Origin: an uncultured Methanomicrobiales archaeon
GTDB taxonomy: Archaea; Halobacteriota; Methanomicrobia; Methanomicrobiales; Methanospirillaceae
Length of the DNA: 64,000 nt
Direction of reading: 5' to 3'
NCBI GenBank assembly: GCA_903828975.1
Contig: CAIKOD010000166.1
Span: forward strand, 1 to 64,000
Part shown: positions 26,301 to 34,889 of the stretch, piece by piece
Layout: every line of letters starts with the position of its first letter
Numbering within the stretch: position 1 is the stretch's first letter
Notes under the pieces: generated by a model
Told to the model about the DNA's origin: nothing
Databases searched by the model: none
Seen by the model: only the letters and a program-made list of their open reading frames with translations
Translations under genes and position numbers: made by a program

Positions 26301-27239
26301 TCAAACCAATGTAATTGAGTTCAGGCTCGTAAAAAAATATGGACGAGTCATTACTAAATTCACGTTAGTTCCCACAGGGGGCTGGATTTTAATCCATGCT
26401 ATACCATTGTCTGTTGTTGATAAGGGGCATAGAGTATACCATTGATAAACACCAGTATCAGAACCGTTTATTCTTTCCCTAATGACAATGTCTCTGAACA
26501 GATTTCTCCACATAAGTGCTGTCTGTGCATCTTTCACTTTGACAGAAATATTAACCCAAGTATTGGGATTTGTTACTGGAGAATCAGGCTGTTCCTGCAG
26601 GCGGAAATTCAAGCGTGCATTTCCTTCTCCCGCGATGGAACCACCACCATTTAAATTTATAGGCACAACGACAACTGAAGCCGTGTTACTGACGTTATAT
26701 ATTGAGATAAGCGGGGAAACAACGTTTGTGACCCCGGTAACCCCATTAATATCCTGTGAGAGAAAAATCCCCCCCATCTGGTAGTAATACTGCTGCTGGA
26801 TCCAGTAATTATTATTGGACTGATAGACAAGTGAGCTCATCGGTATTGGTAACGAATTTGGGTCATTATTAGTCGTCACAGTGATTGTATCCAGGGTGTT
26901 ATACGGGGTATTATTGATCGCGAGAGACCCCGAAGAGCCGATAGGCTGCATCATCGGTAAAAACAGGCCGCTTGTCTGGGTATTTCCTCCCTTGCTCCCA
27001 AGGGTGAGTGTTGTAGAGTCGGTAACACCTGTCTCACTGTTCATCCAGAGAGAATCGACGGCAATTTTATAATCTAAAAACCAGTCACCAACATAATCCA
27101 TGTGCGAAATTTCCTGCTCTCTCCCCTGTGCCGGAAGAACATATGTCATCCAAAGAGAAATTGCGACAATAACAAGTGCCAGTATTAAAACAAAGCCGAT
27201 TACTTCCGAAAGTCCGTGATCATTTACCTTATGAGTCAT
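26301..27239 (-). CDS. Type IV pilin-like protein
   Basis: A 312-residue protein beginning with a pilin-type leader and helix (NDHGLSEVIGFVLILALVIVAISLW). The extracellular part is Asn/Thr/Ser-rich and beta-like (VVVVPINLNGGGSIAGEGNARLNFRLQEQP), with several NxS/T sites that could be N-glycosylated. No known domain beyond the N-terminus is recognised. It heads a four-gene minus-strand run of pilin-like genes ending at 20698. Confidence 0.75.
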   Translation of the reverse strand: MTHKVNDHGLSEVIGFVLILALVIVAISLWMTYVLPAQGREQEISHMDYVGDWFLDYKIAVDSLWMNSETGVTDSTTLTLGSKGGNTQTSGLFLPMMQPIGSSGSLAINNTPYNTLDTITVTTNNDPNSLPIPMSSLVYQSNNNYWIQQQYYYQMGGIFLSQDINGVTGVTNVVSPLISIYNVSNTASVVVVPINLNGGGSIAGEGNARLNFRLQEQPDSPVTNPNTWVNISVKVKDAQTALMWRNLFRDIVIRERINGSDTGVYQWYTLCPLSTTDNGIAWIKIQPPVGTNVNLVMTRPYFFTSLNSITLV

Positions 27240-28298
27240 AATACGGGAAACCTGTCTACTATTATTCCTGGCTCTTTTTTAAATCAATGCTCTCTTTTAT
27301 TTCAATCTATAAGCCCTTTTCGGCCTCTTGATAACATATATTTCACCTGTATTGTTAATAAAAATCGCATTATACTAATGGTTTGACTCTACACATTGCG
27401 ACCTGAATTATTTATAATTTCAGAAAAAGAGCGCCTAATAGGGATAGACGTCTCAATAAGGCCTCTTATACATTCGACCTTGTGTGTTGTGCCATGATTC
27501 TCAATAACTGGGGTACTTATGAGTCTCACATTGTTTCAGTCACATAAGCAACGGTACCGAGGTATGGCTCCGGATGATCCATCTGGAAAATACGGGCAGA
27601 CTACGGAAAAAGCTGAAGGAAAGCGGAAAGTTTCCGCGTGGATCAAATCCCAGGGTGAGGCCCCTGATTCAGGAATTACTGGTACTAATACACTTAATTG
27701 TACTAGTGATAGTCTATACTATGGAAAATTTGATCTCACGTACACCCCCAACAGCGTATGTGACACAGACTCGTCCACTCACTGTGGAGTTCCAGAATTC
27801 CGCAGGGTAAAACCTGAAGTCTTTAGATGGTCCCTGATTCGTCAATGCAGGTATGGATGGCCTGGAATATCCACGCAAAACTTTTTGCTCGATGTACGGG
27901 AACATGGTTGTTTTCAGCTTGAGAAGAGGGTTGCCCGGAACCCCGGCAAGACCTACAATTCCCACAGATTACACTGAGATGCTGTCAGAAGAGGTGGCTA
28001 ATCTTTTTTGTACCGAAATACTGCACCCGATACTAAATCTCTTCGCTTCGCTCCACAATCTGGGTTCTCCAGGTTTTACTCGCATAATCAGTCGACCTCA
28101 AAAGGAAAGAACCGCAATAAGGGTCATCTGTTTCCCCGGTACCGCATTACCGCTACAGTACCAGCAGGGCTGTAGGTTAAGGCCCCCGGTGGCGAACATT
28201 CCTCTGTTATCATCACATCTGTTCACTATCTGGAAATCCAGGTGGACGAAAATTCAATTACAAGACTAAAAAAAGAGATCCCCTCCGGCAGGTCCCCT
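27240..28298. other. 1-kb stretch without a supportable gene inside the pilin cluster
   Basis: Overlapping short open frames occur on both strands (for example plus 27519-27977 and 27853-28269, minus 27714-27965), but none has a ribosome binding site, a recognisable domain or a stable frame. The first 60 bases contain the promoter of the pilin run (AT-rich 27270-27300). The rest may be a decayed gene or a former insertion. Confidence 0.4.
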
Positions 28299-29386
28299 TC
28301 ACATCGTCGATACTTTCACATCATCGATGATACCGTTGAAATAGCGGTTGCTATTGATACCTTCGCCAATGTGCAGGTCGTAATTCCCAGGTGCAAATGT
28401 CCCGGTCTGGGTTTTGCTAACTGGAGTTGCACCATTCACTGAGAGATCAATCTTTCCTATTGTTGCATTATATGATCCCACTACATGGTACCATGTATCC
28501 TTCTGAAGAGTAAGTCCTCCGTTTGACTGTACGAACTGTCTTCCATTTGTAGTACGGACCGCAAATTCAAATTTATCATTAAACTGGCTGTGCTGGAGTG
28601 CATACTGCATGTTTCCATCACTGTCTCCTTTTGTGACGATATTAGCCCACTGATTTCCGTTACCCGGTGGGATAGCCCACTTTACCCAGGTATCCACCTT
28701 GATCCCGGTAGGTGGTGCGAGCTCCGGAGAATTCGGTATTGAAACATAGCTGGACCCGTTAAAGAAAAGGCCATTTCCCGTATGCCCCGGGATCCAGGTG
28801 GCGCCGTAGAGCGTAAGATTATAGGATGGGTTCGGGCCCGTGAAGAAGTCCTGCCATGCATATCCGGTGGCCTGCGCTGCGACACCTAACGTGAGATCTG
28901 TTGTATATATAATCACATTATCTGTCCCGTCGATAACGTCGAAACGCCATAAACCCTTCGTCAGTCCGGAACCTACCCTTGCATGTGTCTCATTCTGTGT
29001 GACGGTTAGTATTCCTGACTTATCGTAGATAAAAAGGGTATCGCCGGGTTTCCATGTAATAGGTCCATCAGCTGCCGGGTGCAAGACCCCTCCACTGGGT
29101 GGGGCAACCTGGAAATCCACCGGCATTCCTTCTTTAGCGGTTGAGCGGTTCAGATGGGCGATATCCCCCCCATGTCATAGACGGAGATGTACCAGTTATT
29201 TGATGAGGCATTTTTCGCTTCCGTCTGGACTACGATATAGGCCGATTTTGGATAAAAAATCACCAGCCCGAATACAATACTTGCAATTATTGCAGCAACG
29301 GCGATTACCAGGATCACCATCAGAATAACACTTACCGCTTCCTCAAGTCCTCGATCATTTAAACAACGGGGTGCAGGTCGCCTCAT
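28299..29386 (-). pseudogene. Frameshifted pilin-like LamG protein (G7 tract)
   Basis: The 5' part encodes a pilin-type N-terminus (NDRGLEEAVSVILMVILVIAVAAI) and runs to YDMGG before stopping at 29150. The remainder is open in the next frame and reads DIAHLNRSTAKEG, a beta domain and a LamG domain (TWVKWAIPPGNG, WYHVVGSYNA, YFNGIIDDVKV). Joining the frames gives YDMGGDIAHLN, matching YNKGGDTATLN of the 20698-21810 paralogue, so one gene was intended. The shift lies in a run of seven C (plus strand 29165-29171); eight would restore the frame. It could be phase variation, decay or a sequencing error. Confidence 0.8.
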
Positions 29387-29725
29387 AGTTCAAGACAGTA
29401 ATATCACTGGTGGCAATATAAACAAGATCGTTAAAAGGGAGGTATGTTGCTGTAAGGAGGGGGCGAATTACTTCAGAAAGCCATCAGGAAATCCACTGAA
29501 TTTCTAATCCAAAATGTCTTTTTACCGGGGATTTCCCGGAAAATTATTCGATCCCATGTATCCTATATAATTACCAACAATATTTATTTACCATTAAAAT
29601 CATATTACCAAATACTATATTATCCATTATCCTATACTATCTCATACGCAGGATCGGAGGAATGAAAAGACATTCGGTATTTTCAATGGTTGATGGCCAA
29701 AAACCGGTAGCCATGGGTTGAAGAT
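29387..29725. promoter_or_regulatory. AT-rich divergent promoter region
   Basis: This 340-base gap separates the frameshifted pilin gene (minus) from vapBC module 2 (plus). It is strongly AT-rich at 29570-29650, with several TATA-like stretches (atatttattta, actatattatcc). No palindrome like that of module 1 was seen. Confidence 0.3.
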
Positions 29726-30031
29726 ATGAAACAGAAAAGATCACGATCGGGAAAGACCGGGAATTACACCGGCGTGCATGAACCGGGTACAGAATACATG
29801 CCTGGGTCCGGCCCGGTTATCGTTGTGGATGCAACCGGTCGGATGGTGCTTCCCAAAAAAATACGGGACCATTTTAACGCAAAACGATTTGAGGTTCTGG
29901 AAAAGGAGGGGCATATCGAGTTGATCCCTATCAAACCGCTGGACACACTTTTTGGGATATTACCTGGAATCAATATAGAAAAATTGTACCAGGAACATGA
30001 TCGGGAATGTGAAGAGGAGGATAAAGTGTGA
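29726..30031 (+). CDS. AbrB-type VapB antitoxin (module 2)
   Basis: A 101-residue protein with a 25-residue basic extension, then a SpoVT/AbrB swapped-hairpin DNA-binding domain (about 28-70: VIVVDATGRMVLPKKIRDHF, FEVLEKEGHIELIPI). A C-terminal helical, acidic tail would bind the toxin. Its stop overlaps the toxin's GTG start (GTGA). It is unrelated to the antitoxin of module 1. Confidence 0.85.
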   Translation: MKQKRSRSGKTGNYTGVHEPGTEYMPGSGPVIVVDATGRMVLPKKIRDHFNAKRFEVLEKEGHIELIPIKPLDTLFGILPGINIEKLYQEHDRECEEEDKV

Positions 30032-30423
30032 CCAAACCCGGAATCCTTGTTGATACCTGGGCCTGGCTTGAGATGATGAGCGGGTCCCCAAGGGGAGACC
30101 GGGCACGTGACATCATTCGCAACAGTTCACCAGTCTCTCTATCAGTCCTGACGCTCTATGAACTCCGGTACCGCCTGGAACAGATTAAAAACCGAGAGTT
30201 TGCAATAATGGTTATTAAACAGATAGCCGATCAGACAGAAGTTATTCCCATAGATGATCAGATTGGACTCCTTGGCGGTACCATAAAGATTCAACAAATT
30301 TCTCAGAAAACAACAATGGGCGCAGTTGATTGCCTGATCCTTGCAACATCCCGTGTCCATGACCTACAAATCCTCACCGGTGATAAACATTTTGCGGGTT
30401 GTCCGGAGGCTATTTTTTTATAA
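30028..30423 (+). CDS. VapC-type PIN-domain toxin (module 2)
   Basis: A 131-residue PIN ribonuclease: ILVDTWAWLE, TLYELRYR, AVDCLILATS and LTGDKHF supply the acidic metal-binding residues. It starts with GTG inside the antitoxin stop (GTGA), so it is translationally coupled. It diverges strongly from the toxin of module 1 apart from these motifs. A short T-run overlaps the end of the gene. Confidence 0.85.
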   Translation: MTKPGILVDTWAWLEMMSGSPRGDRARDIIRNSSPVSLSVLTLYELRYRLEQIKNREFAIMVIKQIADQTEVIPIDDQIGLLGGTIKIQQISQKTTMGAVDCLILATSRVHDLQILTGDKHFAGCPEAIFL

Positions 30424-30982
30424 AATTGTTCTCCCTCGAAATTTTTTAGGTCCCGGGAGTAGCCAGGAAATAATTGTAATTGTTTTATTTCTCCTCGCTG
30501 GAGGTATCTGATCGTATTATATGTGTGATACAAAATCTTTTCACAAATAATGGGTAGTCCAGCGCAAAGGTACCCTCAAAACAGCCAAGATACTGCCCCG
30601 CACAAATATACCGCAATCCCTGTTCTTTGGCTTAAAACAACCTGGCATAGCCAATCGGGGGATAATTCAGCCCCTTAATATCCACAATAAGGAATGGTGT
30701 TGGAATAATCCGTAATTATGTCTATGCTGCCATGTTGAGGGTGTGAATATTCCGATAAATCGGTTGAATTTCAGGCCGATTCACGTAATAGTGGTGAATC
30801 GACTAATATATAAAAAATCGACAAATTGCAGTTCTTTTATCGCAAACCTGCTTCAAATTGACGATATTTGACCGTTGTCCGGGTAGATGTGAGATGAAGG
30901 TCTGGAAAAGCGTGTAATTGAGAAAATACCATTATTCAGTGAATACATACCCCAAAAAATAGGTATTATTATCACGGATATT
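30424..30982. other. Intergenic region with an inverted repeat and TATA-like box
   Basis: No protein gene is apparent between the convergent vapC and 104-residue membrane protein genes. GATTCAC (30778-30784) and GTGAATC (30794-30800) form a seven-base-pair hairpin with a 9-base loop, closely followed by the AT-rich ctaatatataaaaaatcg (30803-30820). This could be an operator or the start of a small RNA; nothing further supports either. Confidence 0.3.
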
Positions 30983-31294
30983 TCACTCCTTATCTTCCGG
31001 TGCGACGTATTTAGGATGGAAATAACGCCAGAGTAGGCCTGATATTGCAATAATAATCAATAAAATGCCTATTATCAGCCATATTGGCACAATACCAACA
31101 TTTTGTGATACATCGACAGGAGGCACAAATGTCGGAACGATAGTAGGAATAGATGTAGGGGCTGAAGTCAGGATTACCCCTGTTGGCTGAATACCGGGTG
31201 TGTTACCCGTACCTGTCGTTATTGCTGTAACTGTCACTAAAAGGAGTGAAAGTGCACTCAGGAAGATAAGAATACGGGATAATGGGACCTTCAT
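30983..31294 (-). CDS. Small membrane-anchored Thr/Pro-stalk protein
   Basis: About 103 residues: a signal peptide (ILIFLSALSLLLVTVTAI), a Thr/Pro-rich extracellular stretch (about 25-60), one C-terminal membrane helix (IVPIWLIIGILLIIIAISGLLW) and a short charged tail. The layout fits a small surface-anchored stalk. It is divergent from the LamG pilin gene at 31426 and lies among pilus genes, so a role at the cell surface is likely but unproven. ATG at 31294 is chosen, with an AAAGG ribosome binding site; GTG at 31297 is possible. Confidence 0.65.
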   Translation of the reverse strand: MKVPLSRILIFLSALSLLLVTVTAITTGTGNTPGIQPTGVILTSAPTSIPTIVPTFVPPVDVSQNVGIVPIWLIIGILLIIIAISGLLWRYFHPKYVAPEDKE

Positions 31295-31425
31295 CACCTT
31301 TCATTTGGAAGGACATTCGTATATTTCTATCTCTTCACTATGGTTGAAAAATTCGTTCCTTTGGAATGTGATACAACAGTAATAATTATACGTTTCGTGA
31401 CTCTCATTCCATATACGGAATTGAT

Positions 31426-32643
31426 ATGACAAAAAAAAGGGGTAAAACCGATAAGGGAGTATCTGATCTGATAGGTACCATTCTAATTATCATTCTGGTT
31501 ATTGGGTTGGCCGCCGTGATTGCAGCATTTCTCATGCCAAATTTGTTGCATAAATCTGCATATATCGCCAGTGAGGTGAGTGCCTCTCCGATAACCCAGC
31601 CAAGTGGACAACAGGTTGAGGTAATCTCACTCCTACCGCAGGCGGGTGATCCATTTTATATTATCGGGCAGAAGCAATCAAAAGGTGGATACCCGATTTC
31701 AGTGAGGGCCCTGTCTCCTGATGGACGGAAAATCAGTGTAAACTGCACAGACCTGACCGGAAACTTGTACGGAAAAGAACTCTATGTGTATCCGGCGAAC
31801 AGGCCGGGTGCGGGCCCTTGTGAAATGTGTATCAATGATACCAGACCTACGGGCGCAATGCGGCCGATGACGAACGGCAAATGGACAATTCAGTTGATTG
31901 ACGAGGAATCGCATATTCTCGTGATGTCGAATTCTGATGCAAATATTACAAAAGGGACGACCTCCCTTCCGAAAGTAGGTGGGATGCTTGGTGGTAATGT
32001 ATATTACTCTGATTGCACAATCATTACCCCCACCGTTGCATCAGCACCTGTTAGTCCCACACTTGGACCGGGAAATATGTCGTACCGGACATTTAATGGT
32101 AATCAGTATATGGAGTATCCAAACGATCCTAACCTGAGATTTACCGGCGATTTGGGAATATCCCTTTGGCTCCGGCCGACCAACCTTGCTGTCTGGAACA
32201 CGATAATAGGAAAGGGCATTCTGTATCCAAACAGTACAGAATATGATAACTATCAGGTTGTAGCGATAGGGAATAAATTATACTTTGAATGGAATAATGC
32301 AGACGGAACCCATTATCACTCCCAGACTGATAATGCAGCCCTGACCCAGGGTTCGTGGCAATATGTGACCGTGAATGTGCAAAAGAATGGCCAGCCACAG
32401 ATGTATGTCAATGGGGTGCTCCAGCCCTCCACCGTATTTACAGGAAATGTTCCGAATACCGGATCGGTTTCAACCGCAACGGTGAATATGCAGGACAATA
32501 ATTTCCCGGTTAAAATTGGTAAACAGAATGCAGGACCCCCGAATGAGTTCTATTACTATGGAGATATCGGAAATATGGCGCTTTATAACCGTCCCCTGAC
32601 ATCCAATGAGATACTGCAGAACAATCAGACATATTCTGCCTGA
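31426..32643 (+). CDS. Type IV pilin-like protein with LamG domain
   Basis: A 405-residue protein with a pilin-type N-terminus (DKGVSDLIGTILIIILVIGLAAVIAAF), a beta domain (about 40-190, with a PCEMC pair) and a C-terminal LamG domain (about 220-400: YRTFNGNQYMEYP, GISLWLRP, WQYVTVNVQKNG, MYVNGVL, GDIGNMALYNRPL). Its organisation parallels the proteins at 20698 and 28299, but it is on the opposite strand. A T-run follows the stop (about 32647-32656). Confidence 0.85.
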   Translation: MTKKRGKTDKGVSDLIGTILIIILVIGLAAVIAAFLMPNLLHKSAYIASEVSASPITQPSGQQVEVISLLPQAGDPFYIIGQKQSKGGYPISVRALSPDGRKISVNCTDLTGNLYGKELYVYPANRPGAGPCEMCINDTRPTGAMRPMTNGKWTIQLIDEESHILVMSNSDANITKGTTSLPKVGGMLGGNVYYSDCTIITPTVASAPVSPTLGPGNMSYRTFNGNQYMEYPNDPNLRFTGDLGISLWLRPTNLAVWNTIIGKGILYPNSTEYDNYQVVAIGNKLYFEWNNADGTHYHSQTDNAALTQGSWQYVTVNVQKNGQPQMYVNGVLQPSTVFTGNVPNTGSVSTATVNMQDNNFPVKIGKQNAGPPNEFYYYGDIGNMALYNRPLTSNEILQNNQTYSA

Positions 32644-32963
32644 ATTCTTTTTTTTTTAAATTGATTAGGAAATTATTATTGAATGGCCTGGTTAGATAGT
32701 CGTTTCTTTTTCTGATTGGAAGCTCTTTATCAGGAACGTTTCATGCAAATTACAGAACATTTGCAATATCACTCTCATGGATATATCTATGTCCGGAAAA
32801 AAGAATTCGCGTAAACAGTTGACTGCCCTCTCTATTTGCTAATTGCAGAAGAACAGAAAGAAACCTGAGTCCGGGATAAAAAAACGCTTACTCATTTTCT
32901 TCCCGCAATCGCCAAACAGATTGTTTTTATTTCATCTTTAAAAAAGTTAAAAAAACCAACCCG
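32644..32963. other. Intergenic region, convergent gene ends
   Basis: About 320 AT-rich bases between the ends of the LamG pilin gene and the FlaJ-like gene. T-runs on the plus strand near 32647 and A-runs near 32940-32955 look like terminators for the two convergent genes. No gene is seen. Confidence 0.4.
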
Positions 32964-34889
32964 TCAGATGACAAAGTTGAAGATAACCATCGCAATAATG
33001 AGCATAATTGCTGCATGCTTAAGGCCGGCAGAGAGCGATGCCTCTCCCATCTGACCTGCGATAATACCCGAAAAGAACGCCTGTACAAGGCAACCGTGAT
33101 ACATAAGCCGGGAAATGGTATACATCGAAGCGGCAGTGAACGCTGCAAAGGCACCAGTCTGGGGGAGACCTTTGGTGTCGATATTTCCGAGAACTGGCAT
33201 GAACTGGGTAGTAATCACCGCAACAACGAATACGAATACGATGAACGCGAGGTAAATGACGGCCGTATAAATAAACATCTCCGACATCCGTTCCTTTTTA
33301 AGGGTCTCCGACATCCGGGCGTCGCTCGCCGCAATGGTCAGGACGTCCCCGATTGAACCGCTCATCTGGGTTGCCTTGCTGATAAGGGTTACAGTTCGTG
33401 CGATCATCGGCGTGGAAATCCGCTGTTCGAAACGCATCAGCGCATCGGTAAAATTTGCTCCCCAGTCCATATCCCGCTTGATCCGCTTGATCTCGTATGA
33501 CAGGAGACCCAGCTTGGTATTAACCATGATCGCGATTGCCTGCGATATGGTCAGCCCTACCTGGTTGATACCCGCCATCCTGTCAAGGAAATCAGGGATC
33601 GATGCCTCAATGCCCTGGATGTTACGCCTCCAGAGCTCGTAAAAAATACCGAACGGGATGAGCACGATAAGCACGGCAATCACTACGTGGTCATCCATCA
33701 TATCGATGAACCGTTCGAAACCCGCCGGTGGGAGATTAAGGTATATGGTGATGAGATAAATCGCAGCAACAGGGATTGTGATCAGCAGCGTAAGCTTATA
33801 ATTCATCACGAATATCCGTACAGGGTTCCGGATAAATTCCTTTATATTCCTGATACGGTCGTAATGGAGGAGTTTTTCGAAGAATTTCTCCTCCCCTGCC
33901 TTCTTTTCGATCCTGACATCAGCATATTCGGAAAGTTCCCGTACCCGTGTGAACCGTTGGATCGATTCAGACTTGATCGAGATCATATCGATAAGGATGA
34001 TAAATACCAGTGAGCCGATAGGGAGCAGGAGGTAAATAACAAGGGCCATCTGGGTCACTGCCGCACCCCCCATCATCCCCATCACCACCATGATGATGAT
34101 CAGGAACAGGGGCCCGGCCACAAAGAGGGTGACATAGGACTCTGATATCAGCGAGAGAAACTGGAGAAATTCTTTCTGCTCGAATCTGGCCTCTTCCTGG
34201 TACAACCGCACGCGGCCGGCCAGAAAGCCTGTCAGGTCCCCACCCGTTTCAATGATGGATATCATATCCTCAAGGAACTGTTTCATCTTTTGTGAAGGGG
34301 TCGTCTCCATGAGGTGCCGGAGCGCGGTGACGACATCCATACCAAAGAAGTCGGCATCCCTGATGACCTGCCTGAACTCGAGTGCGACCTCCCCGTAGAC
34401 CGGGGCATTTTCTGATATTGACCGGAAAATAACGAGGAGTTGCCCGCCCCCTTTCCTCATCGCAAACATGTATGCGACCGCATTATGCAGTGTCAGGTTT
34501 ATCTTGGTTGCCCGGTTGTTCTTTCTCATGCCCGGGTATTTCATTACGATAACATAGATCAGGAGTGACCCGATGATAAATGAGATAACTGCCCCTATAA
34601 GAGATATGACCTCATTTGGAAGGGATACGATTATGGAATTGGGCAACGTGATTTTGTAAACATTGTAAATGCCCGTGTAATCAGCCGTAGGGCTCATAGT
34701 GACTGTTATTGAAACAAAAAATCCAAACACCGCAAATACGATACCACAGAGCAGCGATACGATCAATCCATACCGGGTGTACCGTTCCGGGGTCATCGGC
34801 ATGCGGGCGGAAATGAGATTTGCACTCAGGCTGGAGTATTTATCAGAATCACGCGGTACCAACCGTTGTACAATAGAGTAATGACTCAT
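32964..34889 (-). CDS. FlaJ/TadC-type membrane platform of an archaeal type IV pilus
   Basis: A 641-residue membrane protein of the type II secretion F / FlaJ superfamily, built of two T2SSF-like cytoplasmic halves (about 150-260 and 440-540) separated by clusters of membrane helices, ending in three or four helices. Such proteins anchor the pilus in the membrane and couple it to the ATPase. The start overlaps the ATPase stop (ATGA), confirming the pair. Archaellum accessory genes are not adjacent, so it more probably serves the pilin-like adhesins here. Confidence 0.88.
   Translation of the reverse strand: MSHYSIVQRLVPRDSDKYSSLSANLISARMPMTPERYTRYGLIVSLLCGIVFAVFGFFVSITVTMSPTADYTGIYNVYKITLPNSIIVSLPNEVISLIGAVISFIIGSLLIYVIVMKYPGMRKNNRATKINLTLHNAVAYMFAMRKGGGQLLVIFRSISENAPVYGEVALEFRQVIRDADFFGMDVVTALRHLMETTPSQKMKQFLEDMISIIETGGDLTGFLAGRVRLYQEEARFEQKEFLQFLSLISESYVTLFVAGPLFLIIIMVVMGMMGGAAVTQMALVIYLLLPIGSLVFIILIDMISIKSESIQRFTRVRELSEYADVRIEKKAGEEKFFEKLLHYDRIRNIKEFIRNPVRIFVMNYKLTLLITIPVAAIYLITIYLNLPPAGFERFIDMMDDHVVIAVLIVLIPFGIFYELWRRNIQGIEASIPDFLDRMAGINQVGLTISQAIAIMVNTKLGLLSYEIKRIKRDMDWGANFTDALMRFEQRISTPMIARTVTLISKATQMSGSIGDVLTIAASDARMSETLKKERMSEMFIYTAVIYLAFIVFVFVVAVITTQFMPVLGNIDTKGLPQTGAFAAFTAASMYTISRLMYHGCLVQAFFSGIIAGQMGEASLSAGLKHAAIMLIIAMVIFNFVI

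Noticed and set aside
27519-27977. A 152-residue plus-strand open frame as a gene
   Set aside because: No ribosome binding site, no recognisable domain, competing frames of equal length on both strands, and a position within a minus-strand pilin cluster.
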